From Oikopleura dioica (Eukaryota > Chordata > Appendicularia > Copelata > Oikopleuridae): DNA of 64,000 bases. The DNA is taken from contig OU015567.1 in assembly GCA_907165135.1 (NCBI GenBank), positions 1,121,001 through 1,185,000 of the forward strand, read 5' to 3'. The position numbers were made by a program, and so were the translations under genes. This document shows positions 20,394-33,462 of the stretch, one piece after another. Position 1 is the stretch's first letter, and each line of letters opens with the position of its first letter. The notes beneath the pieces were generated by a model. That model searched no databases. It had not been told where the DNA came from and saw only the letters and a list, made by a program, of their open reading frames with translations.

Positions 20394-21691
20394 CTATCTT
20401 TTGCAGGAGATAAGATTCAGAGCTGAAACACGAGCGAGTAGTTTTTCGATGAGGACGGTTTTTTCATCCTTTTCAAATACCTTCAATGCTGTTATCGACT
20501 GAATTTTTAAGATGAATTACCTCAGACTGTGATAAAAGTCGCTGCTCCTTCATTTTCAATTTTATCCCAAGTTTCTGAAGCGCCAGATGAAATCTTCTTG
20601 AATCAAGTTTTCCTCGCTTCAACTTGTCAAAACCGTGAAAAATTCTTCGAACAAGCATTTGATCTGCTAAAGCCAATTCTGTGATGATTTTCGATGCAAC
20701 CTCTTCAGGAGAACTCTGCCCCCTCGTCTCAAGATCAATCGAGGTACAAGTTGAGCCCGGGTTGATATGGTTGCTTAGCTTTTTCCAGACGATATTTGTC
20801 CTAGAAAAATTTGAAGTCCTTATTTGAAAAACCTGAAAACCTCGAAATTCGCTGCCCATCGCTCAAGAAATCCCAAAGCTCATCGAAATCTTTGTCACCG
20901 AAATAGATCCCAAATTTCTCCAACAAAAACTTTCTCAGCGAACTTTTCTCTATCACTTCATCCACAAATTCATTCTCGAGCAGCTCTCTGAATTTCCCCC
21001 AATTTCTGCTCAAAAAAGAAAGCGCTCGATCTTTCGTCCACGAATCTTCGTCCGAAATGATAAAAGTGTGATCCCGTTTCAGCCATCGTGGCATTCCAAG
21101 TTCGACAGTTCGTGATTTTATGAAACCGGCGAGGTCGGAAAAATGAAGAAATTGGCGAACACCGTTTGTGAGGAGATAACTGAAGGACTTGACTTGTTGG
21201 TCCCCGATTGTTGGAGGTAAAGTTGCGTGGCTCTTTGGCTTGAAAATCGATGTTGACACCCTTAAGAAAAAAAATTGAAGCCGTTCCTAGCTAAAAGCTT
21301 GTGAAATGTCCTGCAGCTAATTCCCTTGTTGTCTTTATCCGCAGCTTTCCAGGAGTTTTTCAGATCTTCAAGCTAAAAATTCTCTCCCGCGCCATTCCTT
21401 TCATGAAACCTTACTTTTTGGCCGTGAAATTCCCTGAGAATCAATTCCGTGAGCTCTGAAAAGTCCGTCATCTCGTCGACACCCTCTGATTTTAGCGGAG
21501 AAACCGTCGCGAATAGAGCTCCTGGATAATCTCTTTCACAAAGTTCTCAATGGAAAAATGGAGAAATCAGTGGTGAAATGGAGAACCTTGCTTATTCCTT
21601 GATTTGAGTCTGTGGTCAATTTTCTCAAGCCAACTTTTGCCGACCACTGACGAACTCTATTTTTCACCTTTTTCCAGATTTTTGAAGACAT
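20394..21691 (-). CDS. Protein with multiple degenerate EF-hand repeats
   Basis: The start at 21691 gives MSSKIWKKVKNRVRQW. Successive short exons encode EF-loop-like strings: TTDSNQGIS, GIDSQGIS, AADKDNKGIS and later GDKDFDELWDFLSDGQRIS and FHGFDKLKRGKLDSRRFHLA. The repeated D-x-x-x-G-x-I/L-x pattern with F at the end suggests an EFCAB6/DJBP-like protein of many EF-hands, most lacking full calcium ligands. One junction (21261-21310) needs a GA donor with a 50-nt intron. The 3' end is uncertain: removing a very short intron (GTAATT...TTCAG) gives VFEKDEKTVLIEKLLARVSA and a stop at 20394; otherwise translation ends at 20473. The function is unknown. Confidence 0.55.
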
Positions 21692-22080
21692 GATTTTTAA
21701 TTTAAAAAGTTTTCAAAATGCGGAAATTCAAATAGAAAGATAAACGGAGAAGATTTCAAGAGCACTTCATCTTCAAGATTAATTCTTCCAATTTTTGTAT
21801 CGACAGAATTTTCCCAAGAAGATATTTTTTCATTGCGTTTTTGGCAAATTAAACAGAGTCTGAACTTCTTTGTCAGTTTTGGCACCCTGACAGATGTTGA
21901 AATTTTTCCACTCTATTGAGTCATTATCGCCTCTGGGCCTCGCGTCACGTGGAAATTTTTCTCGAGAGGCTTACGACTGCGCATTTCGTTTTGTCAACTT
22001 ATTTTTGGAAAATTTTCGAATTTTTCAAAATGAAGGCATTCTAGAGATTTCAAAAGGGCTTTTTTAAAAAGGGTCAAGAT

Positions 22081-22432
22081 GGCGTTTGCTTTTGCATTGG
22101 AAGAAAGACTTCAACGAATAAGATCTAATTCTATAAGGTAAGAAAAACAACAAGAAATTTTCTGAAATTTTGAGCCGCATGCGGCTTCTTGAGCAAAAAA
22201 TTGATCATATTTTTTAAGCCGCAAGCGGCTTCGAGTTATTTATCCGGTTTAAAATAGGTTTTTTCTAGAACATCGTTGATTTTGAATGGAAATTTCCACT
22301 ACGGCGATGTCGCCAGAGAGCAAAATCTAACCGCCAACTTTTTTGCGCGCGCTGTTTAAAAACTCACTGTGAGAGAGTTGCAGCAGATCATCATATCTTC
22401 AGCATTTTTTGCCTCAGGTTTATTTCTGATGA
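22081..22432 (+). CDS. Possible small two-exon protein
   Basis: ATG at 22081 starts MAFAFALEERLQRIRSNSIR, ending at a GTAAGA donor. The next exon begins after TTCTAG at about 22269. In phase 2 the product ends after about 50 residues (FHYGDVAREQNLTANFFARA). Another frame of exon 2 is cysteine-rich (FCARCLKTHC) and longer, but is out of phase. The intron contains two AAGCCGC-type palindromes. No family is recognised. Confidence 0.25.
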
Positions 22433-22868
22433 GCGCAAATCTACATAATTGACCCAAAGTGCGTAATATTACCGTATGATTGTACAGTCACTCTCTCCCG
22501 GAAAATTGCCCGCGAGTTTTTCTGGAAAAAACCGGTTCTCAGATCTCGAGCGACGCTCTTTTTCCGGGAACGGGTGGTTATAAAAGCTCGTTTTCGGATC
22601 TAAAAATTATAACTTAAATATTTATTTAAAAGAAATATTATTTAAATCAACCAAAAAGTCATCTCCAAACGGTTATTTCTTGTGAAAAAACAAACTACTA
22701 ACAATTTTTTTAGTTTCAAAAAGAAGAGGATTCGTATAGACTAGCATCAACTCAACTCAGAAAAAACGACCAACAAAACAGAATCAACAAGAACCAACGA
22801 AAAAAGCAACATTCAAACACGAAAGGATCAAAAACAACAATAGATCGAATCAAACAAAAATTGGAATA
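22433..22868. promoter_or_regulatory. Promoter region of the secreted cysteine-rich gene
   Basis: A TATAAAAG match lies at about 22578, 290 nt upstream of the ATG at 22869. The remainder is AT-rich and A-rich (leader). No coding signal is seen. Confidence 0.35.
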
Positions 22869-23503
22869 ATGGCGAAAATAGCGATAATTCTTGCTCTTCT
22901 GAGCGGAATTCTTGGCTCTCCCCATTCTCGAGGGAGAACTGTTTGTGACAGAAAAAAATCAGAAATAATCAGAGGAATCAAGCGAAAAGACAAAGAGGTA
23001 GGGTATCCTTAATCAACTCGATTCTTAAATTTGGCGCTAGACCTTGAGCAACTTCAAAATCAACGAAATTGGCGAGCCAGAGCGAATTTGCGGCGACGGA
23101 TACGAGCTAACAAAGGATGTATTCTTCTGCTTGGACGTATGTCTCCTCAAAACAGGAGATACTTGCTCGAAAGAAGTCGAAGCTGGAGTAGATTTATGCG
23201 GAAGAGATAGGGATGGGAACGAGTTGGAATGTGCTGGAGACGATTTTCGACCAGACTTGCCGTTTACTTGTCAACCAATGGTTTTATACGACGGTAATTC
23301 CTTGAGATAACAAGTCTAGGGTCGGAAACCTTAAAAGAAAACCTGAGTCAGGGTCTGACAAGTCTCTATGGGAAGCCGTTTTGAGGCCCTTACTCAGGTT
23401 TTCTTCTCAGGTGGCCGAGGTCTGAGAGAAGACAAAAGGGTTAATTTTATTTTCAGGTTCTATCTTCGACTCTTCATTCTCATCCGTTTACTTTTCCTAC
23501 TAA
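22869..23503 (+). CDS. Small secreted cysteine-rich protein, IGFBP-like or neuroparsin-like spacing
   Basis: Three exons (22869-22999, about 23043-23295, 23457-23503) join in phase. MAKIAIILALLSGILGS is a clear signal peptide. The mature part is basic at first (RGIKRKDKE) and then cysteine-rich: RICGDGYELT, FFCLDVCLLKTGDTCSKE, DLCGRDRDGNELECAG, FTCQP. The C-LKTGDTC...C-G...L-C order recalls the N-terminal domain of IGF-binding proteins and neuroparsins, but the match is only in spacing. The KRKDK stretch could be a processing site, so a hormone or binding protein role is possible. The second intron holds a family A TIR element. Confidence 0.65.
23314..23433. mobile_element. Intronic TIR element, family A copy 3
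   Basis: Left GGTCGGAAACC with AAACCTGAGTCAGGGTCT, right CCTTACTCAGGTTTTCTTCT and CAGGTGGCCGAGG. It lies in intron 2 of the secreted cysteine-rich gene. Confidence 0.7.
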
Positions 23504-23682
23504 AAAGAAAATGGCTGCATGAAATAATTATTTATGAATTTGCTTCCTGCGAAAATTTCAAAATTTGAAAGTCAAAATGTAGTTTTTAAAATTATTTTAT
23601 GTTTTACTATCTTACTGTATCTAGATCTGGTGTGATTGAAATATATGCGACTGGTGGTTTGCTTTTTTATATAAAAAAAACT

Positions 23683-25390
23683 CTAGTTTTGAAGTTTCTT
23701 TTTTGAGCTGTGAAAAAAGGGCAGGCAGGACGAACTGTAGTTTTCTTCGTTGATTTCAGCGATGATTTGGATGTTATTGTAATTTTCATTCTTTCCGTCG
23801 ATCAGACGATCGATCAAGACATTTGAGCTCCATGAGCTGAAGCAAGAATAGATGAAGATGTCAGAAAGTCGGGCGAGTTCCTGCTCGATTTGAGAGAAGT
23901 AATCGTCAAAATTCCCGCAAAAATCGGGACAGGAAAAGACCGTTTTCTTGACAAATGTCTCGAGCGAAGATGCTTTAACAAATTCAACGCCACGAAGTCC
24001 AGCTGTTATTTTCTTGATGAATGGCCAATCGTTTCGAGGAGAAGCGAAATATATGTATTCGATCGCATTTTCTTCAGAAATCATCGACAGTCTTTTCGCT
24101 AGAAGCCGCGGATCGTTCCGAATCTGATCGATGAATTTCATCGAAGAATTCTTCTTATCGTGGACTCCAGGGTTGTTGAGATAGTCCCACTTGTCATATC
24201 GCCAGTGAAATAGAAGAGTTTTTCCGGGCATGGTTTTTCGCATGAAATCCTGAGCGATTTGCCGAATAAATTTTGGGCGGCGGGTTTGGGAGATTATTTC
24301 GACGATTTTTTCGTATGAATGATCTTTTCGGGCTCTTTGATGAATCTCAAAGTAAAAGAAATCTTTTGTGAGCCCATGTCCTTATTGTTTCCACTAAGGA
24401 AGTTGACAATTTTTACGGGGCTGATTGAACCCCAAGGATTTTCCAGCAAAACGCAATTTTCATCCGTGTCGTAAAGCTCTTGGATAATTGTTTCATTGAT
24501 CGCATCGACAACTGGAAGTTGTTTCGGGATAATATTGTCCGTTAGGTTCATAAACAGCCCTGAAAAGAAGGGCTCGTTACAACGCTTATCTTCAATAGCC
24601 TTCAATTGAACATGATTTTATCATTGAAACTTATAAGGGCATGTTCATTGATAATTGTCAAAAATTTTCCAGCCCTTCGATCAGTTGTTTTTTGCATCTT
24701 TAAATAATTACTCGGTCTCGTTCGGAAAATTAAAGACTGAATTTCTCAAAGAAAATACAGTTTTCTGGTCTTTCTCGCTCACCATAGTAGGATGCAAGAT
24801 TTGCCCATTCTAGAATTTTCGTTTTCTTCTTTTTCTCATACCCGTAGCTTTTCGTGAAGAGCATCGTCCGGACAGACCCGCCACAGAAATCACCAACTAC
24901 TGATGCCTCTTACTTTGTTCTCAAAAATAAGTGTTTCCTTTCTCATTTCATTATCTAAGATCTAAGATAATTTATCTTGAAGAACTTTCCCTATCATCTC
25001 AAATTTCTGCAGAAAGAACTCAACATCAAAACGAGCATCAGGCCTCAGGTCATTTGCTCCTTTTTGGGTGAAGTGAGGATGAAAAACCGGTTCAGCAATT
25101 TTTCTCCCCAAAGAACTCGCGATGAACACTGCTTCAAGAAAAGCCTGCAGTTGATTGTTTGGTCCCCAGTCGAGAATAGGAATTAATATCTTGTCGTTTT
25201 CTTTAGGCATTGATAACTTTGATGGTTCTCCGCAAAATTGGTCATTTTCATCGAACGAAAAATTGTCCAAAATCACTTTCTGTTGATTCCAAAAAATGAA
25301 TAAAATCGTAAGGGAAAAGATTATTAGATAAATTGAACATCTTGAAAAGAAATCTCTCATCGAATCTGTGGCCAATGAATAAATATCCAT
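23683..25390 (-). CDS. Type II membrane glycosyltransferase, GDP-fucose O-fucosyltransferase-like
   Basis: The start at 25390 gives a short cytoplasmic tail then a signal anchor (CSIYLIIFSLTILFIFW). The luminal part begins with DWGPNNQLQAFLEAVFIASS and GRKIAEPVFHPHF, equal to the G-x-x-NQ-x-x-A...P-x-F substrate-binding start of protein O-fucosyltransferases. Further exons give VGDFCGGSVRTMLF, LLENPW joined over a 50-nt intron to GHGLTKDFFYFEIHQRAR, and MRKTMPGKTLLFHWRYDKWD, the x-HxR-x-x-W motif that binds GDP-fucose. The C-terminus has IFIYSCFSSWSSNVLID, typical of the family's final S-x-F-S motif. It would act in the Golgi or ER on a glycoprotein. The exact subfamily (POFUT1, POFUT2 or a tunicate expansion) is not clear. 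Confidence 0.72.
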
Positions 25391-25718
25391 CAGGAAACGA
25401 CAGCTTATGCAATGAACTTTTGACCAATTCCCGAATTTCTAATCAGCCGGAACTCTTATTGACGCTCAAGTATTACAAGAATTAAGTGAGGACGAGAGTA
25501 CTTGATCATTATTCGTTGTTCATTGAAGATTCATCATTTGAAATCATCATTTTTTAGGAATTTTTTTATCAAAAAGTGCGATTTAACCTTCCCCGAGTTT
25601 GTGCCGCAAAATTTTTGCAAATCTTGATAAATACACCGGAAATGAATTAAACAGGAAATTAATTTCGTGAAATATCACCATTTAACCAAGCTCAGAAAAG
25701 ATATTGTTCAAAGCGAAA
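25391..25718. promoter_or_regulatory. Bidirectional spacer between divergent genes
   Basis: The stretch separates the divergently transcribed fucosyltransferase-like and oxygenase genes and must contain both promoters. It is AT-rich; no TATA box of good quality is seen. Confidence 0.3.
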
Positions 25719-26705
25719 ATGCCGGAAAAACTCACTTTTACAATACCAAGGATTGATTTTCAGCTCCTCAAAAACAGAGATGAAGAGACGACCAAAGCTT
25801 TTCTAGCGGCTATCACAGATGTTGGCTTCTTCTTCGTCAAAAATCACGACGTCCCGAAAGATCTAAGCGATAGATTGGAGCATCTTTCTGAGAATTTTTA
25901 CAACACAACATCGGAAGAAAGGAACAAAGTAAAGGAGTTTGACGGGAAGTTGAAGACCGAGGGCTCTGTTTTCAATGAGAAACCATTTCTGAATTCACCA
26001 TTAGTAGATTTACAGTATATCATATACTGCAGAAAACTTTTATTCATCATCTTTTTCAGGAACGATGGATCAATCGAACTGAACGGTAGCGAAATCGACA
26101 ATGTCTTCCACGATTATTTCGATGAGATTTGCACTTTGGGTCTCTTTCTACTTGAGAAATGCGAAGAGGTTCTTGATCTACCTACCGGTTCTTTGTTGAA
26201 TGAAATTGATCCGAAAAGGGCGATTATGGATGCTCTTTTCAACGAGAAAACTCCAGTTGACAAGTTGGGCATTGATGCTCACCGGGATAACTCAATGATA
26301 ACGATTCTAAAGGGGGCTGGCGGGGATTTGGATATATATTTCAGGGTTGCAAATTTTACGAGTTTTTTTTCTGACTCAAACCTTGAAGCAAATTTGCAAC
26401 TCTGATTTAGTACAAAGACGTCTGGTATCCAGTAGAAGAGGAAATTGAAGGCTGCCTTTCTGTCAATATTGGAAAGATGATGGAAAATCTTTTGGACGGA
26501 AAAGTTAAAGGTGACCTTTTGTTTCCCGAAGTCGAAACTGACAATATAAACTTCAGCCGTCCTTCATCGAGTGAAGCCAAGTCCCGATCACACTCGCTAT
26601 TGCTGGCCTGTTTTTCTAGGGCCTGATCAAAATCGCCGCACAACCACTGTCGTCAGATTTCTCCGGTTCACTCACCGGGGAGTTTACAACCAAGAAGATC
26701 ATTGA
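25719..26705 (+). CDS. 2-oxoglutarate/Fe(II) oxygenase, isopenicillin N synthase-like
   Basis: ATG at 25719 opens MPEKLTFTIPRIDFQLLK. The N-terminal DIOX region has AITDVGFFFVKNHDVP, the usual GFF-x-x-x-NHG signature. A 45-nt intron without stops splits VDLQ/NDGSIEL. The catalytic core has GIDAHRDNSMITIL with the H-x-D iron ligands, then GGDLDI, YKDVWYPVEEEIEGCLSVNI, and after a GTGACC-donor intron AVLHRVKPSPDHTRYCWPVF with the distal His. RYC-x-P corresponds to the RxS motif that binds 2-oxoglutarate, here with Cys in place of Ser. The last residues are RGVYNQEDH. This family hydroxylates small molecules in plants, fungi and some animals; the substrate here is unknown. Confidence 0.85.
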
Positions 26706-27108
26706 AAAGAAAAAAGCTTTGAAATAAACTCTTATTAGAAAAAAATCATGAAAATGTTCAAGAGAGTTCAAGTGTTATTAGTCATTATTAAGTTTCAACT
26801 TGTAATAAATCAAAAATGATTCTTTCGCGCAATTTCAGCAAATTGGGGTTTCGGGAAAATTGGGCCTTTTTAGCTCTTTTTTCTGGATCGAGCGTCGCGT
26901 AGGGCGCTCTCCTCCAATCAGCGCGCTTTATCGAATAGTTGCTCCAAGATCTGCAGAAGAGAACGAACGGCGAAGCTCCTCAAATTTATCTGCCATCTCC
27001 TTAGTCTCTTTCTAGAGCCCTCACTATTTCAGTTTGATTTGCATTCCTTCTTTACTCCGAAAGAGAAATCGACAAATTTGTACTTTTAGAAATTAATTTG
27101 AGCTGAAA
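26706..27108. other. Intergenic spacer, promoter of the B56 gene
   Basis: It holds the 3' flank of the oxygenase gene (AATAAA about 26802) and the presumed B56 promoter and leader. No gene is seen. Confidence 0.4.
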
Positions 27109-30031
<2,923 letters not shown>

Positions 30032-31168
30032 TCTTCTCAAACTCTCTCTCCTTGATTGAGCCACGAAAATACCTTATCTCACGCATTTATAAAAAAATCC
30101 ATCACAATTCACATTCAAATTCCAAATTTTGAAAATTTAAAATTCACTAATTTCGAGAAAAGAATCGCATCGCCCGCATCTTTGTTCATAAATATGTTTA
30201 TATTAATTTATTCGATAATATTAATATATATTTATCTATTCTATCTTGCACGTGACTCGGTAAAACACACACAAAAACCACCAAACTTTCATATTATATT
30301 TGATGTCACGTGATCTCGCTCGTTTCTTTGTGCTGAAAAGAGCATTTTTTCGTCTTTTTCACTTCTTGCACGCTTTTTATTTTATTTGTGAAAACTCAAG
30401 GGAGGTCCCTTAAAATTCTTATTCCAAAAAAGCGATAAATTAAAGCGAATACCTTTAATTTTCGCCCTAATAATGAAGCAGCCTGCTAAAAATATTTCGA
30501 ATTCAGATGATTTTTAAAGTGAGTGAAAGGTACCCCAACAGGTATATTAAAAACCGCTGGTGTCATTTATCTTTACAGTTATTAATTAAAGAGTCCATTT
30601 ATTTTACTAAAATCAGAAGCACAAAAACTGGAAATTACCAATTTTTGCCAAAAAGAAAATCGAAAGTTATATCTCAACAAAAATTTATGCTGATTTGACC
30701 GATCAGAAACCAGTATTTTTTCCATAAGCCAATTAGATGTGAGTCAGATCCCTCTTCTCAAACAACCCTCTCTGGGCTCGGGAAGCTGTGTATAGAACCT
30801 GAGTCAAGGTTTTAAAGATCCCTACAAGAAAGTCGCGTAGAGATCCTTCAGACCCTGACTCAGCTTTTCTTCACTGATTCTGAGCCCTGTCCCATCCACC
30901 ATTTGCCCACCCTAGCCTGTTTTGACTGTTCAAAAATTTTTTCACAAGAAAAAATTCCTGATTTTTAATCTCAATGTCAATTTCACCATGTTTTTGTGTT
31001 TCTTTGCTTGTCATTTCTTGCTTCACTTGCATGCTTCAAATGTATTGAAATATGCTTAAAGTTTCATCACTAAAAGCTTTAGTCATAAAAGACCTTGTCA
31101 TCGCCACCGCTAAAAGGATTTCGAATTCGCTGATTTGATTTTTTTGATTGTTGAACATCCATTTATTA
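30032..31168. other. AT-rich intergenic region with one TIR element
   Basis: Contains the B56 3' flank, long AT-rich stretches, and the family A element at 30773-30889. No gene is supported. Confidence 0.5.
30773..30889. mobile_element. TIR element, family A copy 4
   Basis: Left GGGCTCGGGAAGCTGTGTAT and GAACCTGAGTCAAGGTTT, right GACCCTGACTCAGCTTTTCT and TGATTCTGAGCCC. Confidence 0.7.
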
Positions 31169-31169
31169 G

Positions 31170-31532
31170 CCCAAGAAAAGAAGCCGGCGCCTGAGAAGAA
31201 AAAGGAGGAGCAGAAGAAGACTAAAGATGTTCGACGAAAGTCTGTCTTGCCAGTGGTATGTTTTGATATGTCGAACTGATAGATAAGGTACAATTTGGGG
31301 TTATCGGTGGGGTAGGCTCTAACCCGAAGCCTAACCGAGGGGCTTCGTCCCCTCCGGGACCCCAAGTAGGTACTCCCAGTCCCCTTACTCTAGTCCCTTC
31401 GGGGTTCCCAGCCCCCCTCCCGTCGTATGGACAGAGAGCCCTAGAATCCCAGATTTACATTATTCTTCAGAACATGTCTACTGTTCGCGCTCTGAGCACT
31501 CACGAAGCCCACGGTCTTTCAAAGACTAAAGA
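31170..31532 (+). CDS. C-terminal exons of a small Lys/Glu-rich protein (5' end not found)
   Basis: After ATTAG at 31169 an exon reads QEKKPAPEKKKEEQ, then KKTKDVRRKSVLPV, ending at a GTATGT donor near 31256. The next exon (about 31474) reads MSTVRALSTHEAHGLSKTKE and stops near 31532. The phase is consistent. No ATG exon is recognised upstream, so the start may lie in an unrecognised exon or the message may be trans-spliced. The composition suggests a disordered, charged protein. The intron is GC-rich with TTAGGG-like and GGGGCTTCG motifs resembling the 51.9-54.8 kb repeats. Confidence 0.35.
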
Positions 31533-31694
31533 GTAAGAAAACGCAACGAGAAGAAACAAGATGAAAAAGAATCTTTCCCCGCCGCTGACTGTTTTTTATG
31601 AAATTTCATTGTCCGATTTCTCCCAATCTCAGAAATATTCTATTTTATTGTCCTCTTTTTTCCGAATTTCACGAATCTGTTGGATTCTACTGTG

Positions 31695-31762
31695 CTTGGC
31701 TCGGCAACCTGTTTGAAAACCTCAGTCAGTCTCAGGTTTCTGAACAGTTTGCTGAGCCAAGC
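31695..31762. mobile_element. TIR element, family A copy 5 (compact 68-bp hairpin)
   Basis: TTGGCTCGGCAACCTGTTTG and AAACCTCAG on the left pair with CTCAGGTTT and the TTGCTGAGCCAA end on the right with hardly any loop. This looks like a minimal form of the family. Confidence 0.75.
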
Positions 31763-32261
31763 CACCGTGAAAAGCATGTATCTTCATTTTTTTTGATTTC
31801 AAGTTCAAAAATTTTAATTGACTGTTCCATTTCAAATTTCAACCCAAATAAATTCAAATTCGTTGTTTCCTGATATCTTGAATTTGTATTTAGATTCTTC
31901 GATATTATTCAAAGTCGAGTTCTTTTTTGACTCCGACAAGCGTAAAAAACGAGAACGAATAAATAGAGATTGTAGATTTGTGCAAATTGTTAGCGGGGGT
32001 GAGATTTGAATAATTTTTGTCGTCAAGATTTGTGGGGTGGGATTTGAACTGACATCAATTCTCAGGTGTACTCCACGTTTAGGGGTATATTATTCGCCAT
32101 TCAAGCACATTATTCTTTTGAGAAGACGAGCTCTTTTCCTTCCAAGGAAGAAGCAAGTGCTTCTTTTTCGAAGCTTGTTGCAAAGGCTATGCTGCATTTG
32201 CATCATCGCTTTAGCGTAATTCATTTGCTTTGCCATTTTTTGTGAGTCTTGAGTAGAAGTC

Positions 32262-32416
32262 ATTTGTGTAAACCTGAGTGAGAACCTTATTCAAAAGCCG
32301 TGTCACGCGTTTTCGAAAACCAAATTGCGAAACAGCTTCGAGTCATTACCGTTTCCATCTATTCGCTGTAACTAGAAAATCCTGACTCAGTTTTTCTACC
32401 TCTTTTGCTGAGCCTA
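32262..32416. mobile_element. TIR element, family A copy 6
   Basis: AACCTGAGTGAGAACCTT on the left answers AATCCTGACTCAGTTTTTCT and GCTGAGCCTAG on the right; the outermost left end is degraded. Confidence 0.6.
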
Positions 32417-32461
32417 GGATCAAATTTTCTTTCGCTGTCTATTGTTACTAGACTAGAGTCG

Positions 32462-32764
32462 TCAGACTGTCGACGTCAGAATATTCCGCCTCCAAGATTC
32501 TTTCTTTCTTTCTTTTGATTTTGAAAAGTAATGAATGCGTTCCAGTTGAACTCGAAAGAATATGCCGTCAAGGCCGTTGAAATAAAATGACGCCCTCTCG
32601 TTCTTCTTTTTGGCTGATTCTTTATCTTCCGGCCATTTGTAGAGCTGGCAAATTTGCGCGTTCAAAAATGATCTTGCTCGGCAAACACGCTTCTTTAAAC
32701 GTCGCGCAAACTCTCGGTCGTCCCGGAACAACGCTTGAGCCTCTGAGAAACATATTTTGGGCAT
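32462..32764 (-). CDS. Possible 100-aa basic protein
   Basis: An uninterrupted ORF starting with ATG at 32764 (MPKICFSEAQALFRDDREFA) and rich in Arg/Lys and Glu. An opposite-strand ORF of 83 residues (ATG at 32587) overlaps it. Neither shows a known domain, and I cannot decide which is real; the minus ORF has the more protein-like composition. Confidence 0.25.
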   Translation of the reverse strand: MPKICFSEAQALFRDDREFARRLKKRVCRARSFLNAQICQLYKWPEDKESAKKKNERASFYFNGLDGIFFRVQLERIHYFSKSKERKKESWRRNILTSTV

Positions 32765-33462
32765 TTTTACGAGGAAAATTCGAAAAACAGATACGGTTTC
32801 TTCTTCTTTTTAACGCCTTAGATACAGCTGAAGTTTAACTTTTTCACAGAAGAAAACGACTCTTTGCTTTTACGAAAATACCGGTAAGCAAAATGTTATT
32901 AATAATTTATTTATAATCATAAAAGATGATATCTTGAGACAAAAAAGGAAGACCGGGAGTTTATTTCTGTCGTTTAGAAAATTTAATTGATAAAGGATGA
33001 TTTAGACGATCCTATTGTTTTCTGCTCTAAAATTAGATTACTGAAGTATATTTAACAACAAGTTCCTATGTTAACTTTCATTTTTTATCAATTGTTCTTT
33101 TTTTCATTTCATTTTGATTAAAATTTTCCGCGAATTCGCCTGTTTTCTACCTCGCAAGCGCTTGGTGTCGGCACTAGAAACTTTGGTGAGTCATTGTTAA
33201 CTGGCGAACAGTCTGACCTGGTGGTGGAGCCCTGATCCTGTGGCAGGGCGGTAGCACCACCACAATTTCAAACCGTCATATTCTTGGGTTCAAATTCGCA
33301 GTTTGTCCCTTAGCGCCACTTTTTTCAACTAAAGTCAGCCAAAGAAAGTCAAGCTTTTTTCAACTTTCAGGTTTCTCAAACAACCCGAAACTCAACCAGA
33401 AACAGCCGTTTTCGTATTTACGAGCAAAAAGAGAATTTTTCGTTTCCTGAAAATCAACGAAA
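32765..33462. other. Intergenic region upstream of the nuclear receptor gene, with a structured GC-rich motif
   Basis: AT-rich except for 33215-33265, where TGGTGGTG...CACCACCA encloses GCCCTG...CAGGGC. It includes the nuclear receptor promoter and leader. No ORF is supported. Confidence 0.4.

Larger units (their letters stand above)
31533..32461. other. Intergenic region with two TIR elements
   Basis: No supported gene. It holds a 68-bp compact family A hairpin (31695-31762) and a longer copy (32262-32416). Confidence 0.5.

Noticed and set aside
32030-32075. GGGATTTGAACT looks like a T arm of a minus-strand tRNA
   Set aside because: The putative T stem does not pair and no acceptor, D or anticodon arms can be built around it.
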